NCBI GenBank assembly: GCA_965371355.1
Contig: CBDUYD010000054.1
Location: 1 to 17,267 of the forward strand
Direction of reading: 5' to 3'
Source: JASJHI01 sp965371355
Lineage (GTDB): Bacteria > Actinomycetota > Acidimicrobiia > Acidimicrobiales > Ilumatobacteraceae
Length of the DNA: 17,267 bases
Numbering within the stretch: position 1 is the stretch's first letter; the number at the start of each line of letters is the position of its first letter. The notes beneath the pieces were generated by a model that worked only from the letters and a program-made list of their open reading frames with translations, did not search any database and was not told the DNA's origin. Below are positions 1 through 6,013 of the stretch, one piece after another. Both the position numbers and the translations under genes were made by a program.

Positions 1-246
1 GACGAGGTCCGCCTCGACGTCGGTCGACACGATCCGGTCGCCCAGCGTCTCGACGAGAGCCACGTGACCCTCACGTCGGAGGGGATCCGGCTCGATCCCA
101 TCGTCTGCCGGTACGCGTGGCCGAGTGAACTCGATTTGATGGCGCGGATCGCGGGACTCGAACTGGCCGACCGCTGGGCCGGGTGGCGCGGGGAACCCTT
201 CGAGCCCGCGAGCAGGCGGCACGTCTCGGTCTACACCAAGCGGTGA
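1..246 (+). CDS. Class I SAM-dependent methyltransferase, C-terminal fragment (5' end outside window)
   Basis: The reading frame is open from base 1 to the TGA at 244-246, giving 81 residues with no start needed inside the window. The C-terminal stretch WPSELDLMARIAGLEL, followed by DRWAGW and a terminal RHVSVY, resembles the last strands of small class I SAM-dependent methyltransferases. In these proteins a W/P-x-E-L-D-x-M-A-x-x-A-G-L segment precedes a final S-x-x-H-x-S-V-Y strand. The Rossmann core and SAM-binding glycine motif must lie upstream, so substrate and subfamily cannot be named. The gene ends in a convergent overlap of 16 bases with a decayed acyl-CoA dehydrogenase remnant on the other strand. 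The family call rests on C-terminal resemblance only. Confidence 0.68.
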   Translation, partial: DEVRLDVGRHDPVAQRLDESHVTLTSEGIRLDPIVCRYAWPSELDLMARIAGLELADRWAGWRGEPFEPASRRHVSVYTKR

Positions 247-422
247 AGGTGACGGTCGGTTGCCGAAGTCCGAGCCATCGCCCGAGCGGTACCGGCGCCG
301 CCCCACACCTGGATCGCCAGATCGACCACGCGGTGGTACGCCGCCGGCACGAACACCTTGACCGCCGAGATGTCGGTCTGCGCAATGTGACGAACGGCAC
401 AGGAAAAGAGGGAACCGGTCAC
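231..422 (-). pseudogene. Decayed acyl-CoA dehydrogenase C-terminal remnant
   Basis: The minus-strand frame from a GTG at 422 encodes 63 residues. The stretch encoded by about 386-288, containing ISAVKVFVP and then DLAIQVWGGAG, matches the C-terminal helical domain of acyl-CoA dehydrogenases, where a K-V-x-x-P/A segment precedes R-V-x-D-x-A-I-Q-V-H-G-G-A-G. After GGAG the expected continuation (a PLA-type segment, an aromatic/Arg region and a D-G-P-D-E-V-H-like end) is degraded to ARAMARTSATDRHLHRL and a stop. A +/-1 frame shows PLGRWLGL nearby, consistent with a frameshift or small deletion. The FAD-binding N-terminal and beta domains are absent. It resembles a different ACAD subfamily from the intact gene at 698-2002, so it is not a simple duplication of it. 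It is probably not expressed as a functional protein. Confidence 0.6.
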
Positions 423-432
423 ATCGGGGATG

Positions 433-563
433 GCGTCATACCCCTAGCCGCAAAGGCGGGCTGACGCGTACCGGGCGAGAGCCGGGGTACGCGCTGCGGC
501 CTGATTCCTGGGCGGGCGCAGTGTTTCTCGAAACACCGGTCGGGGCCGTGGCGGACGGTCCCG
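433..563. other. Cluster of adjacent hairpins in the spacer before the acyl-CoA dehydrogenase operon
   Basis: Five consecutive potential stem-loops fill this part of the 275-base non-coding stretch. (1) 433-467: GCGTCA pairs with TGACGC, and inside it CCC/GGG and GCC/GGC close on a GCAAA loop. (2) 465-493: CGCGTACC pairs perfectly with GGTACGCG, and inside it GGC-GAGA-GCC forms a GNRA-type tetraloop hairpin. (3) 494-521: CTGCG/CGCAG with inner GCC/GGC. (4) 521-536: GTGTTT-CTCG-AAACAC. (5) 541-563: an 8-bp stem with one G-U pair. Hairpins 1 and 2 share bases 465-467, so they compete there. No U-tract follows any of them, so a classical terminator is not supported. I do not recognise a known riboswitch family. 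The remainder (564-652) shows no gene or convincing promoter. Confidence 0.4.
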
Positions 564-652
564 GCCGCAAGCGCGCCGTTTCCCGATCCGACAGACGTCA
601 CGTTGCCTCGCCACCTCTCCTCGGCCGGGCGCGCGGTACGGTCGTGTAGCGC

Positions 653-682
653 AACGACACCTCGCTGAACGACACCTCGCTG
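653..682 (+). repeat. Perfect 15-bp tandem duplication, AACGACACCTCGCTG x2
   Basis: AACGACACCTCGCTG occurs at 653-667 and is repeated without a gap at 668-682, directly before the Shine-Dalgarno of the acyl-CoA dehydrogenase gene. It lies in the 5' leader and does not encode protein. It could be a recent slippage duplication or a repeated regulator site; the sequence does not decide between them. Confidence 0.85.
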
Positions 683-684
683 AA

Positions 685-688
685 GGAG
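685..688 (+). promoter_or_regulatory. Shine-Dalgarno GGAG for the acyl-CoA dehydrogenase
   Basis: GGAG (within AAGGAGA) lies 9 bases before the ATG at 698 and supports that start. It sits immediately after the tandem repeat, so loss or gain of one repeat unit would not change the spacing between ribosome site and start. Confidence 0.75.
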
Positions 689-697
689 ACACCCCAC

Positions 698-2002
698 ATG
701 ACGACGGCTACCACCGTGGCCGATCCGGTCACCGCGGTTCACGAGTGGCTCGACGAGAACTGGGACCCCGATCTCACCGTCGCCGAGTGGTGGGAGCGCC
801 TCGGGCTCGCCGGCTGGAGTGCGCCGACCCTCCCAGGCGAGTCGTACGGACGTGGACTGTCGCGCAGTGACGCCGTCGCCGTCGCCAGGGCGATCACCGA
901 GTACGGCGCGCTGAACGCGCCGGCCGGTCTCGGCCTCCTCCTGGCTGCACCCACGATCACGACACACGGCACACGTCAGCAGATCGACCACTACGTGCGC
1001 GACATCGTCACCGGGCGCAAGGCATGGTGCCAGCTGTTCTCCGAGCCCGGCGCCGGGTCCGATCTCGCCGGGCTCACCACTCGCGCCGACCGCGACGGTG
1101 ACGAGTGGATCATCAACGGCCAGAAGGTCTGGACCTCGCTCGGGCTGACCGCGGACCTCGGGATGCTGATCGCTCGCACGTCTCCGGACGCGCCCAAGCA
1201 CAAGGGGATCAGCTGGATGGCGATCGACATGCACCAGCCGCAGGTCGAGATCGTTCCGCTCATCGAGATGACCGGGCACGCGATGTTCAACGAGGTCTTC
1301 ATGACCGATGCCCGGGTGCCGCACGACGCCGTGATCGGTGATGTCAACAACGGTTGGGCGGCGGCCAACACGACTCTGCAGAACGAGCGGGCCGGACTCG
1401 GCGCGGGCGGCGCGGGAGGTGGCGCGAGCGTCACTCCCGGCACCGTCGCAGGCCAGCTCGAACGACGTGCGGGCGACCTGGTGAGCCCCGCCGAATCCTC
1501 CCAGCGGCCGTCTGGTGCAGCGGTCCGCAGGCGTGGATCGATGTTGAACGACTTCGCCGAGGGAGCGGGCAAGAACACCGATCCGACCATCCGCCAGGAC
1601 CTCGTCCGGCTGCACATCCTCAACGAGGTCGGGCGTCTGAACGGGATGCGGGCCAAGGACGTGCGCGCCGGGGGAGGCGACATCCCGGGCATCGCCAACA
1701 TCTCGAAGCTGTTGATGAGCGACGTCGTCCGGTTGTCGCGCGACGTCGGACTCCGAATACTCGGACCGTCGGGGACGCTGCACGCCTACACCGACGACCA
1801 GCGCGAGAGCTTGAACGAGGCGACCGGCAACCCGCTGCTCGGGATGATCACCGGTCAGGCGCTCTACGCCCAGGCCCCACCGATCTACGGTGGCACCGAC
1901 CAGATCCAGCGCAACATCATCGGCGAGCGGGCGCTCGGCCTTCCGCGCGAGCCCGGTCCCGACAAGAACGTCCCCTTCTCCGAACTCCCGAAGAACGCCT
2001 GA
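698..2002 (+). CDS. Acyl-CoA dehydrogenase family protein (FadE-like), lacking the canonical C-terminal catalytic Glu
   Basis: This 434-residue protein has the full acyl-CoA dehydrogenase layout: an N-terminal helical domain, the FAD/substrate signature around residues 111-130 (FSEPGAGSDLAGL), GQKVWTS at 141-147 at the start of the beta domain, and a C-terminal helical domain ending GGTDQIQRNIIGERALGLP. Such enzymes are FAD-dependent and oxidise acyl-CoA to 2-enoyl-CoA, passing electrons to ETF. In MCAD-type enzymes the catalytic base is the Glu of Y-E-G-T; here Tyr397 is followed by Gly398 (codon 1889-1891). The base must therefore sit elsewhere, as in IVD/LCAD-type members, or the substrate differs. 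A Gly/Ala-rich segment (233-250) and a poorly conserved Ser/Arg-rich insertion (263-281) interrupt the middle. A good Shine-Dalgarno supports the ATG. The next gene follows after 9 bases, so the two are probably co-translated. Confidence 0.93.
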   Translation: MTTATTVADPVTAVHEWLDENWDPDLTVAEWWERLGLAGWSAPTLPGESYGRGLSRSDAVAVARAITEYGALNAPAGLGLLLAAPTITTHGTRQQIDHYVRDIVTGRKAWCQLFSEPGAGSDLAGLTTRADRDGDEWIINGQKVWTSLGLTADLGMLIARTSPDAPKHKGISWMAIDMHQPQVEIVPLIEMTGHAMFNEVFMTDARVPHDAVIGDVNNGWAAANTTLQNERAGLGAGGAGGGASVTPGTVAGQLERRAGDLVSPAESSQRPSGAAVRRRGSMLNDFAEGAGKNTDPTIRQDLVRLHILNEVGRLNGMRAKDVRAGGGDIPGIANISKLLMSDVVRLSRDVGLRILGPSGTLHAYTDDQRESLNEATGNPLLGMITGQALYAQAPPIYGGTDQIQRNIIGERALGLPREPGPDKNVPFSELPKNA

Positions 2003-2011
2003 GGTCGACCG

Positions 2012-3028
2012 ATGCCCAAGCTCACCTACACCTCCGAGGAACTGCACGCCGACGTCGAATACGCCGAGCCGCACGCGGCGGGAGGTCAGCGACTCCACGG
2101 CGGGTTCCTCGCCGACGGCACCTACGAGCCGCCACGCACGAGGAACCGTGTTCCGGCACTCGACGCGTGGGAGGCGGCGCTACGCGAACGCGGCGGCGAG
2201 CCGTTCGGCGCGTCTTCCGATCTCCTCACCGGCATGCGCGTACCGACGACCGAGCAACAGCGGGTACTGCTCCGCAACGGCCTCGGAGAGGTCTTCTGGA
2301 ACGGCCTGACGATCACGGGCAAGATCGAGGCGCGGGGACGCTTCCTCACACAACTGCCCGTGCCGGACCTGCAGGCGGCGATCGTCGAGGACATCTCCGA
2401 GATGGCGATCGGTCACCTCGACAAGGGTCTCCTCTCCACCCACGGTCTCGACGAGGGAGGCGAGCCCGAACGCGGCATCGGCGGTCATGACGCGATGTGG
2501 TTCGTGCTCCGCGATCTGGCGCTGGGGGCCGACGCCTACCCCGACGTCGAACCGCCGGAGAACATCGCACGCGAGGACACCGGCAAACGGTGGATGCCCG
2601 AGATCGACGAGCAGATCGAGGGCCTGTTCGCATTCCTCGCGAACCTCCTGATCATCGAATTCCGCGCCGAACTCGGCTTCGCGGAGACCCAGGAGATCCT
2701 GCTCACCCCCGACCTCTTCGTCGGAAACCGAGCCGATGCGGAACTCGCCGCCGAGCTGGTCGAGCGGATCCGGACCGACGAACTCGTTCACGTCCGTTCG
2801 CTCAACCTGTACCTCGGGGAGCTTCGCAATCTGACCCTGCGCACGGTCGACGGCGAGACCGCACCGGGCGCAGACCTGGTCGACCGGTTCTGGGAGGGCC
2901 TCGTCCACTGGGCGACGGTCGATCAGCCGCCGGTGGTCGCAGAGCGGCAGCGCGCCGCCCTCCACTCGGTGATCGCCCGCCATGCCGACGCGGCGCGGGT
3001 GCAGGACGAGTTCGACCGAGCGGCCTGA
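2012..3028 (+). CDS. Ferritin-like / candidate diiron protein of unknown function, coupled to the acyl-CoA dehydrogenase
   Basis: This 338-residue, soluble, acidic protein belongs to no family I can name with confidence. The C-terminal half reads as long amphipathic helices. Glu216 (LIIEFRAE) is followed 41 residues later by Glu257-Leu-Val-His260, an E...ExxH pair as in the second half of ferritin-like diiron bundles. An earlier pair, Glu106 (KIEARG) and Glu130...His135 (SEMAIGH), could supply the first half, although Glu130/His135 is not a strict ExxH. Its start lies 9 bases after the stop of the acyl-CoA dehydrogenase gene, and a GAGGT ribosome site overlaps that stop codon (2001-2005), so translation is probably coupled. 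It may act on, or modify, the same acyl substrate; that is inference. It has no signal peptide or membrane segment. Its stop is 5 bases from the stop of the convergent hdeD-like gene. Confidence 0.75.
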   Translation: MPKLTYTSEELHADVEYAEPHAAGGQRLHGGFLADGTYEPPRTRNRVPALDAWEAALRERGGEPFGASSDLLTGMRVPTTEQQRVLLRNGLGEVFWNGLTITGKIEARGRFLTQLPVPDLQAAIVEDISEMAIGHLDKGLLSTHGLDEGGEPERGIGGHDAMWFVLRDLALGADAYPDVEPPENIAREDTGKRWMPEIDEQIEGLFAFLANLLIIEFRAELGFAETQEILLTPDLFVGNRADAELAAELVERIRTDELVHVRSLNLYLGELRNLTLRTVDGETAPGADLVDRFWEGLVHWATVDQPPVVAERQRAALHSVIARHADAARVQDEFDRAA

Positions 3029-3033
3029 GCCCC

Positions 3034-3648
3034 TCAGCTGTCGATCGTCTTGTTGACCGACCGCAGAGACCAGCTACTCGCCACGATGAACAACCCGAAG
3101 ATCACCAGGTAGAGGCCGCCGATCCAGGCGATCACGGTGATCGTCGGCGTCGGCCAGGCGACGATGATGATGCCCGCGGCGAGCGAGAGCAGCCCGGAGA
3201 AGCCCTGGAGGACACGGTGGCCGATCGTCGAGTCGGCGAGAGCGCCGATCACGTCGATCGCACCGGACACGATCCAGACGACACCGAGGATGGTGGCGAG
3301 TACCGCGACAGACTCGAACGGGTGCCGCAGGACGATGACGCCGGCGATCATGCCGAGCAACCCCACGAATCCGAGTAGCCCGCGTCCCGACCCCTCGTCG
3401 GAGAACGCGTGGATCAGGCGGAACAACCCGAACAACAGGAGCTGGATCCCGAAGAGGACGGTCAGCACGACCAGCGTCTCCTGCGGCCAGACGAGGATGA
3501 CGATGCCGAGGACGATCGTGACGAGACCGACGAAGAGCACGGTCGACCATTCGCGGGCGAGCGCTATCCCGTAGGGCGTTGCGGTTGAGGATGTGGTTGA
3601 TGATGATGTGGTTGACGATGATGATGGGGTGGACGTCTCGTTGGACAT
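3034..3648 (-). CDS. HdeD family (DUF308) six-helix membrane protein
   Basis: This 204-residue protein carries six predicted membrane helices in the repeating pattern of HdeD/DUF308: about residues 34-54, 58-79, 89-106, 113-135, 148-165 and 169-192. Small W-P-x-x-T loops (VWPQET, AWPTPT) follow helices 1 and 5, as is typical. HdeD is known from E. coli as an acid-resistance membrane protein; in actinobacteria the role is undefined. The first 24 residues are a Ser/Thr-only tract (STPSSSSTTSSSTTSS), encoded by imperfect GATGATGTGGTT-type repeats, and this tail is probably unstructured. AAGGAG four bases before the ATG supports the start. The esterase gene lies 100 bases upstream on the same strand. 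Confidence 0.88.
   Translation of the reverse strand: MSNETSTPSSSSTTSSSTTSSTATPYGIALAREWSTVLFVGLVTIVLGIVILVWPQETLVVLTVLFGIQLLLFGLFRLIHAFSDEGSGRGLLGFVGLLGMIAGVIVLRHPFESVAVLATILGVVWIVSGAIDVIGALADSTIGHRVLQGFSGLLSLAAGIIIVAWPTPTITVIAWIGGLYLVIFGLFIVASSWSLRSVNKTIDS
3582..3637. repeat. Imperfect short repeats encoding the Ser/Thr tail of the HdeD-like protein
   Basis: On the plus strand, units related to GATGATGTGGTT recur several times with substitutions. On the coding strand these give alternating Ser and Thr codons. This is a slippage-prone microsatellite inside a coding region, so the length of the tail may vary between strains. Confidence 0.6.
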
Positions 3649-3748
3649 TGGACTCCTTGTGCGAACGTACGACGAAATCGTCGAGCGATGTTCGAGAAAT
3701 GCTATTCGGCCGACCGGGTGATCGCGGGGATCCTGCGACGATGCGGTG
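3649..3748 (-). other. Spacer between esterase and HdeD-like gene
   Basis: This 100-base gap contains the ribosome site AAGGAG of the HdeD-like gene (3653-3658, read on the minus strand) and a small inverted repeat, CGACGA-AA-TCGTCG, at 3670-3683 in its leader. I see no terminator with a U-tract after the esterase and no clear -35/-10 pair. Co-transcription with the esterase is possible but not proven. Confidence 0.4.
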
Positions 3749-4657
3749 TCAGGCGTCGAGCGACGTGCGGGCGGGGGACTTCGAGCGGATGTACATCGCC
3801 GCCCGCACGAGCGCTTCGTCGGCCTCGGGCATCAGTCCCGCGAATCCCTGATACACGTGCCACATGCCGTCGGCGAGATCGAGGGTGACATCGACGCCGG
3901 TCTCCGCGGCGCGCTCGGCGAGACCGCGCGAGTCGTCGAGCAGGATCTCATCGACGCCGCACTGGATCAGCATCGGCGGGAGCCCGGACAGGTCGGCGAA
4001 GAGCGGCGAGATGACCGGATCGTCGAGCGGGCGTCCAGGGGCGTACATCGTGGCCGCCTCGGCGACGAAATCCTGCTTCAGCATCGGGTCGGCCTCGGCA
4101 TTGCTGCGGATCGTGGAACCGGAGCCCGAGAGATCGGTCCAAGGCGAGAGCAGGTAGACGCAGGTCGGCATCCGGTCGCCGGCACTGCGCGCCGCGATGA
4201 GCGTGGCGAGCACGGCGTTGCCGCCGGCGGAGTCACCCGCCACCGTGAGCGACGCGGCGCCGTGGAGATCGAGCATCGCCCGGTACGACGCCAGGCAGTC
4301 GTCGATCGCCGCCGGATAGGGGTTCTCCGGCGCGAGCCGGTAGTCGATCACGGTCACCGACGCCCCCGCGCGTTTGGCCAGTCGTGCCGCCAGCGAGATG
4401 TGGCTGCTAGGTGAGCCCAGCACGTACCCGCCGCCGTGCAGGTACAGGATGTGGCGATCGGGCGGTACCTCCGACGGTGTCGCGACGATCGCCGGGACAC
4501 CGCCGATCTCGGTGTCCCGGTACACGACCTTGCGGGGCCGCGGGAGGCGATCGGCCCGGTCGAACGCCAGACGACGCTGCTCGAGCGTGATGTCCTCGAC
4601 GAGGCTGAACCGCTCGACGGCACGCCGTAGGGCCCGAGCCCTTCTGCTGACGCCCAT
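3749..4657 (-). CDS. Alpha/beta hydrolase, HSL-type (fold-3) esterase/lipase
   Basis: This 302-residue protein has every hallmark of the hormone-sensitive-lipase family. The oxyanion-hole motif HGGG is at 74-77, YRLAPE at 106-111, and the nucleophile elbow GDSAGGN carries Ser143. The catalytic Asp is probably Asp236 (CGVDEILLDDS) and the His is His267 (MWHVYQGF). These cytoplasmic enzymes hydrolyse short- to medium-chain esters; the natural substrate is not evident. It has no signal peptide. There is no Shine-Dalgarno; instead TAGAAT lies exactly six bases before the ATG, which suggests a leaderless transcript starting at or near the start codon. A 19-bp inverted repeat overlaps this box. It is divergent from the LLM oxidoreductase at 4747, with 89 bases between the starts. 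Confidence 0.92.
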   Translation of the reverse strand: MGVSRRARALRRAVERFSLVEDITLEQRRLAFDRADRLPRPRKVVYRDTEIGGVPAIVATPSEVPPDRHILYLHGGGYVLGSPSSHISLAARLAKRAGASVTVIDYRLAPENPYPAAIDDCLASYRAMLDLHGAASLTVAGDSAGGNAVLATLIAARSAGDRMPTCVYLLSPWTDLSGSGSTIRSNAEADPMLKQDFVAEAATMYAPGRPLDDPVISPLFADLSGLPPMLIQCGVDEILLDDSRGLAERAAETGVDVTLDLADGMWHVYQGFAGLMPEADEALVRAAMYIRSKSPARTSLDA

Positions 4658-4659
4658 CG

Positions 4660-4678
4660 GCGCATTCTAGGAGTGCGC
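4660..4678. promoter_or_regulatory. Inverted repeat overlapping the esterase -10 box, possible operator
   Basis: GCGCATTC-TAG-GAGTGCGC is an inverted repeat with 8-base arms, one mismatched pair and a 3-base centre. It covers the proposed -10 box of the esterase and lies 69 bases upstream of the divergent oxidoreductase start. Its size and symmetry fit a dimeric repressor site such as TetR or GntR type. No regulator gene is encoded in the window. Confidence 0.4.
4664..4669 (-). promoter_or_regulatory. Candidate -10 box TAGAAT of the esterase gene (leaderless)
   Basis: Read on the minus strand, TAGAAT differs from the TATAAT consensus by one base and ends six bases before the ATG at 4657, which places the expected transcription start at the start codon. 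A weak GGCGAC lies 18 bases upstream as a possible -35. No ribosome site competes with this reading. Confidence 0.5.
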
Positions 4679-4746
4679 ATCACTTGGTCGCCTGCAGCGG
4701 AGCACACGATCCGTGAATCAGAGGGCGGATGTGATGTGCTGGCGCG

Positions 4747-5994
4747 ATGAGGTTCGGCATCTTCTACGAGCACCAACTCCCCAAGCCCTGGAGTCCAGAC
4801 GACGAGTACCTACTTCTGAAAGAGGCGCTCGAACAGGTGGTGCTCGCCGACCGGCTCGGGTTCGACTATGCGTGGGAGGTCGAGCACCACTTCCTCGACG
4901 AGTACTCCCACTCGTCGTCTCCCGAGGTCTTCCTGGCCGCCGCCGCGGCACTGACCGAGCGGATCCGGCTCGGACACGGCATCCGCCAGGTCATCTCGAA
5001 CTACAACCACCCGGCGCGAACCGCCGAGGGCATCGCCACGCTCGACCTGATCTCGGACGGTCGGGTCGATTTCGGGATCGGTGAGGGTGCGACGCGCCTC
5101 GAACTGCACGCGTTCGACATCCCCGCCAAGAGGAAGCGGGCGATGTCGCTCGAGGCCGCCGAGCAGATCGCCAACATGATGGTGATGGATCCCTATCCGG
5201 GTTTCGAGTCGGAGAACTTCTCGATGCCCTGCCGTAACGTGCTGCCCAAGCCACGCCAGAGGCCGCATCCGCCGATGTGGATCGCCTGCACGAACCGCGA
5301 CACGATCAAGGTCGCCGCACGCAACGGTCTCGGAGCACTCGCGTTCAGCTTCGTCGACCCCGACGAGGCGCGTACGTGGGCCGACATCTACTACGACATC
5401 ATCAAGTCCGACGAGTGCGTGCCGCTCGGCCACTCGGTCAACGCCAATCTTGCGCTGGTCACCGGATTCTCGCTCGACGACGACCGGACCGAGGCGATCC
5501 GTCGCGGTCTGGAGGGCTTCGAGTTCTTCGGCTACGCGCTCAACGCACTCGTCGCACACGACCAGATCCCCGGCCGCACGTCCCTCTGGGCGGAGTTCCA
5601 GGAGCGCCGGGGTCCGGAGCGGACCGAGCGGCGCATCGCCGAGGCGGAGGAGGCCGGTGACTCGTACGCCAGCTGTATCGGGACTCCTGCCGACGCCCGT
5701 CGTCATCTCGAGCAGATGGCCGCTGCCGGCGTCGACCAGGTGATCTTCATCCAGCAGGCGGGCAGGAACCGGCACGAGGACATCTGTTCGTCCCTCGAAC
5801 TCTTCGCCGCCGAGGTGATGCCGCACTTCGCGGCCGGTCGCGGCGAGCGCGACGCCGCCAAGCAGGCCGAATTGGCCCCCTACGTCGCGGCGGCACTTTC
5901 GAGGAAGCGGTGGATGGAGCCGCTCGCCGACGACGAGATCCCCGTCGTGAGAGCGTCGGTGAAGAAGGCACAGACCTCGGGCTCGGTCGCTTGA
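4747..5994 (+). CDS. LLM class flavin- or F420-dependent oxidoreductase (luciferase-like monooxygenase)
   Basis: This 415-residue protein opens with RFGIFYEHQLP, the first strand of the luciferase-like TIM barrel. It has EVEHHFLDEYSHSSSP near residues 40-60 and LTERIRLGHGI soon after. These are followed by the family segment LDLISDGRVDFGIGEG near 100-115 and PKPRQRPHPPMWIA near 165-180. LLM proteins use FMNH2 or reduced F420 to oxidise or reduce small hydrophobic substrates; neither cofactor nor substrate can be fixed from sequence alone. It is longer than the usual 300-350 residues because of an Ala/Glu-rich C-terminal extension after about residue 350. The ATG chosen gives a natural N-terminus, though no ribosome site is evident. 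It stands alone, divergent from the esterase and convergent with the SelW-like gene 19 bases downstream. Confidence 0.9.
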   Translation: MRFGIFYEHQLPKPWSPDDEYLLLKEALEQVVLADRLGFDYAWEVEHHFLDEYSHSSSPEVFLAAAAALTERIRLGHGIRQVISNYNHPARTAEGIATLDLISDGRVDFGIGEGATRLELHAFDIPAKRKRAMSLEAAEQIANMMVMDPYPGFESENFSMPCRNVLPKPRQRPHPPMWIACTNRDTIKVAARNGLGALAFSFVDPDEARTWADIYYDIIKSDECVPLGHSVNANLALVTGFSLDDDRTEAIRRGLEGFEFFGYALNALVAHDQIPGRTSLWAEFQERRGPERTERRIAEAEEAGDSYASCIGTPADARRHLEQMAAAGVDQVIFIQQAGRNRHEDICSSLELFAAEVMPHFAAGRGERDAAKQAELAPYVAAALSRKRWMEPLADDEIPVVRASVKKAQTSGSVA

Positions 5995-6013
5995 CCGCGC
6001 CCGGCGCCCGATC

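Noticed and set aside
423..564. c-di-GMP (GEMM) or other known riboswitch
   Set aside because: A GCAAAG stretch recalled GEMM, but the surrounding conserved bases and tetraloop-receptor layout are absent.
419..2098. 559-codon minus-strand open frame opposite the acyl-CoA dehydrogenase
   Set aside because: Its product is Arg/Gly/Asp-rich without any family pattern and lies antisense to a clear ACAD gene; long antisense frames are common in high-GC coding DNA.
5995..6013. Bidirectional terminator between the LLM and SelW-like genes
   Set aside because: The 19-base gap is GC-rich but forms no convincing stem followed by a T-tract on either strand.
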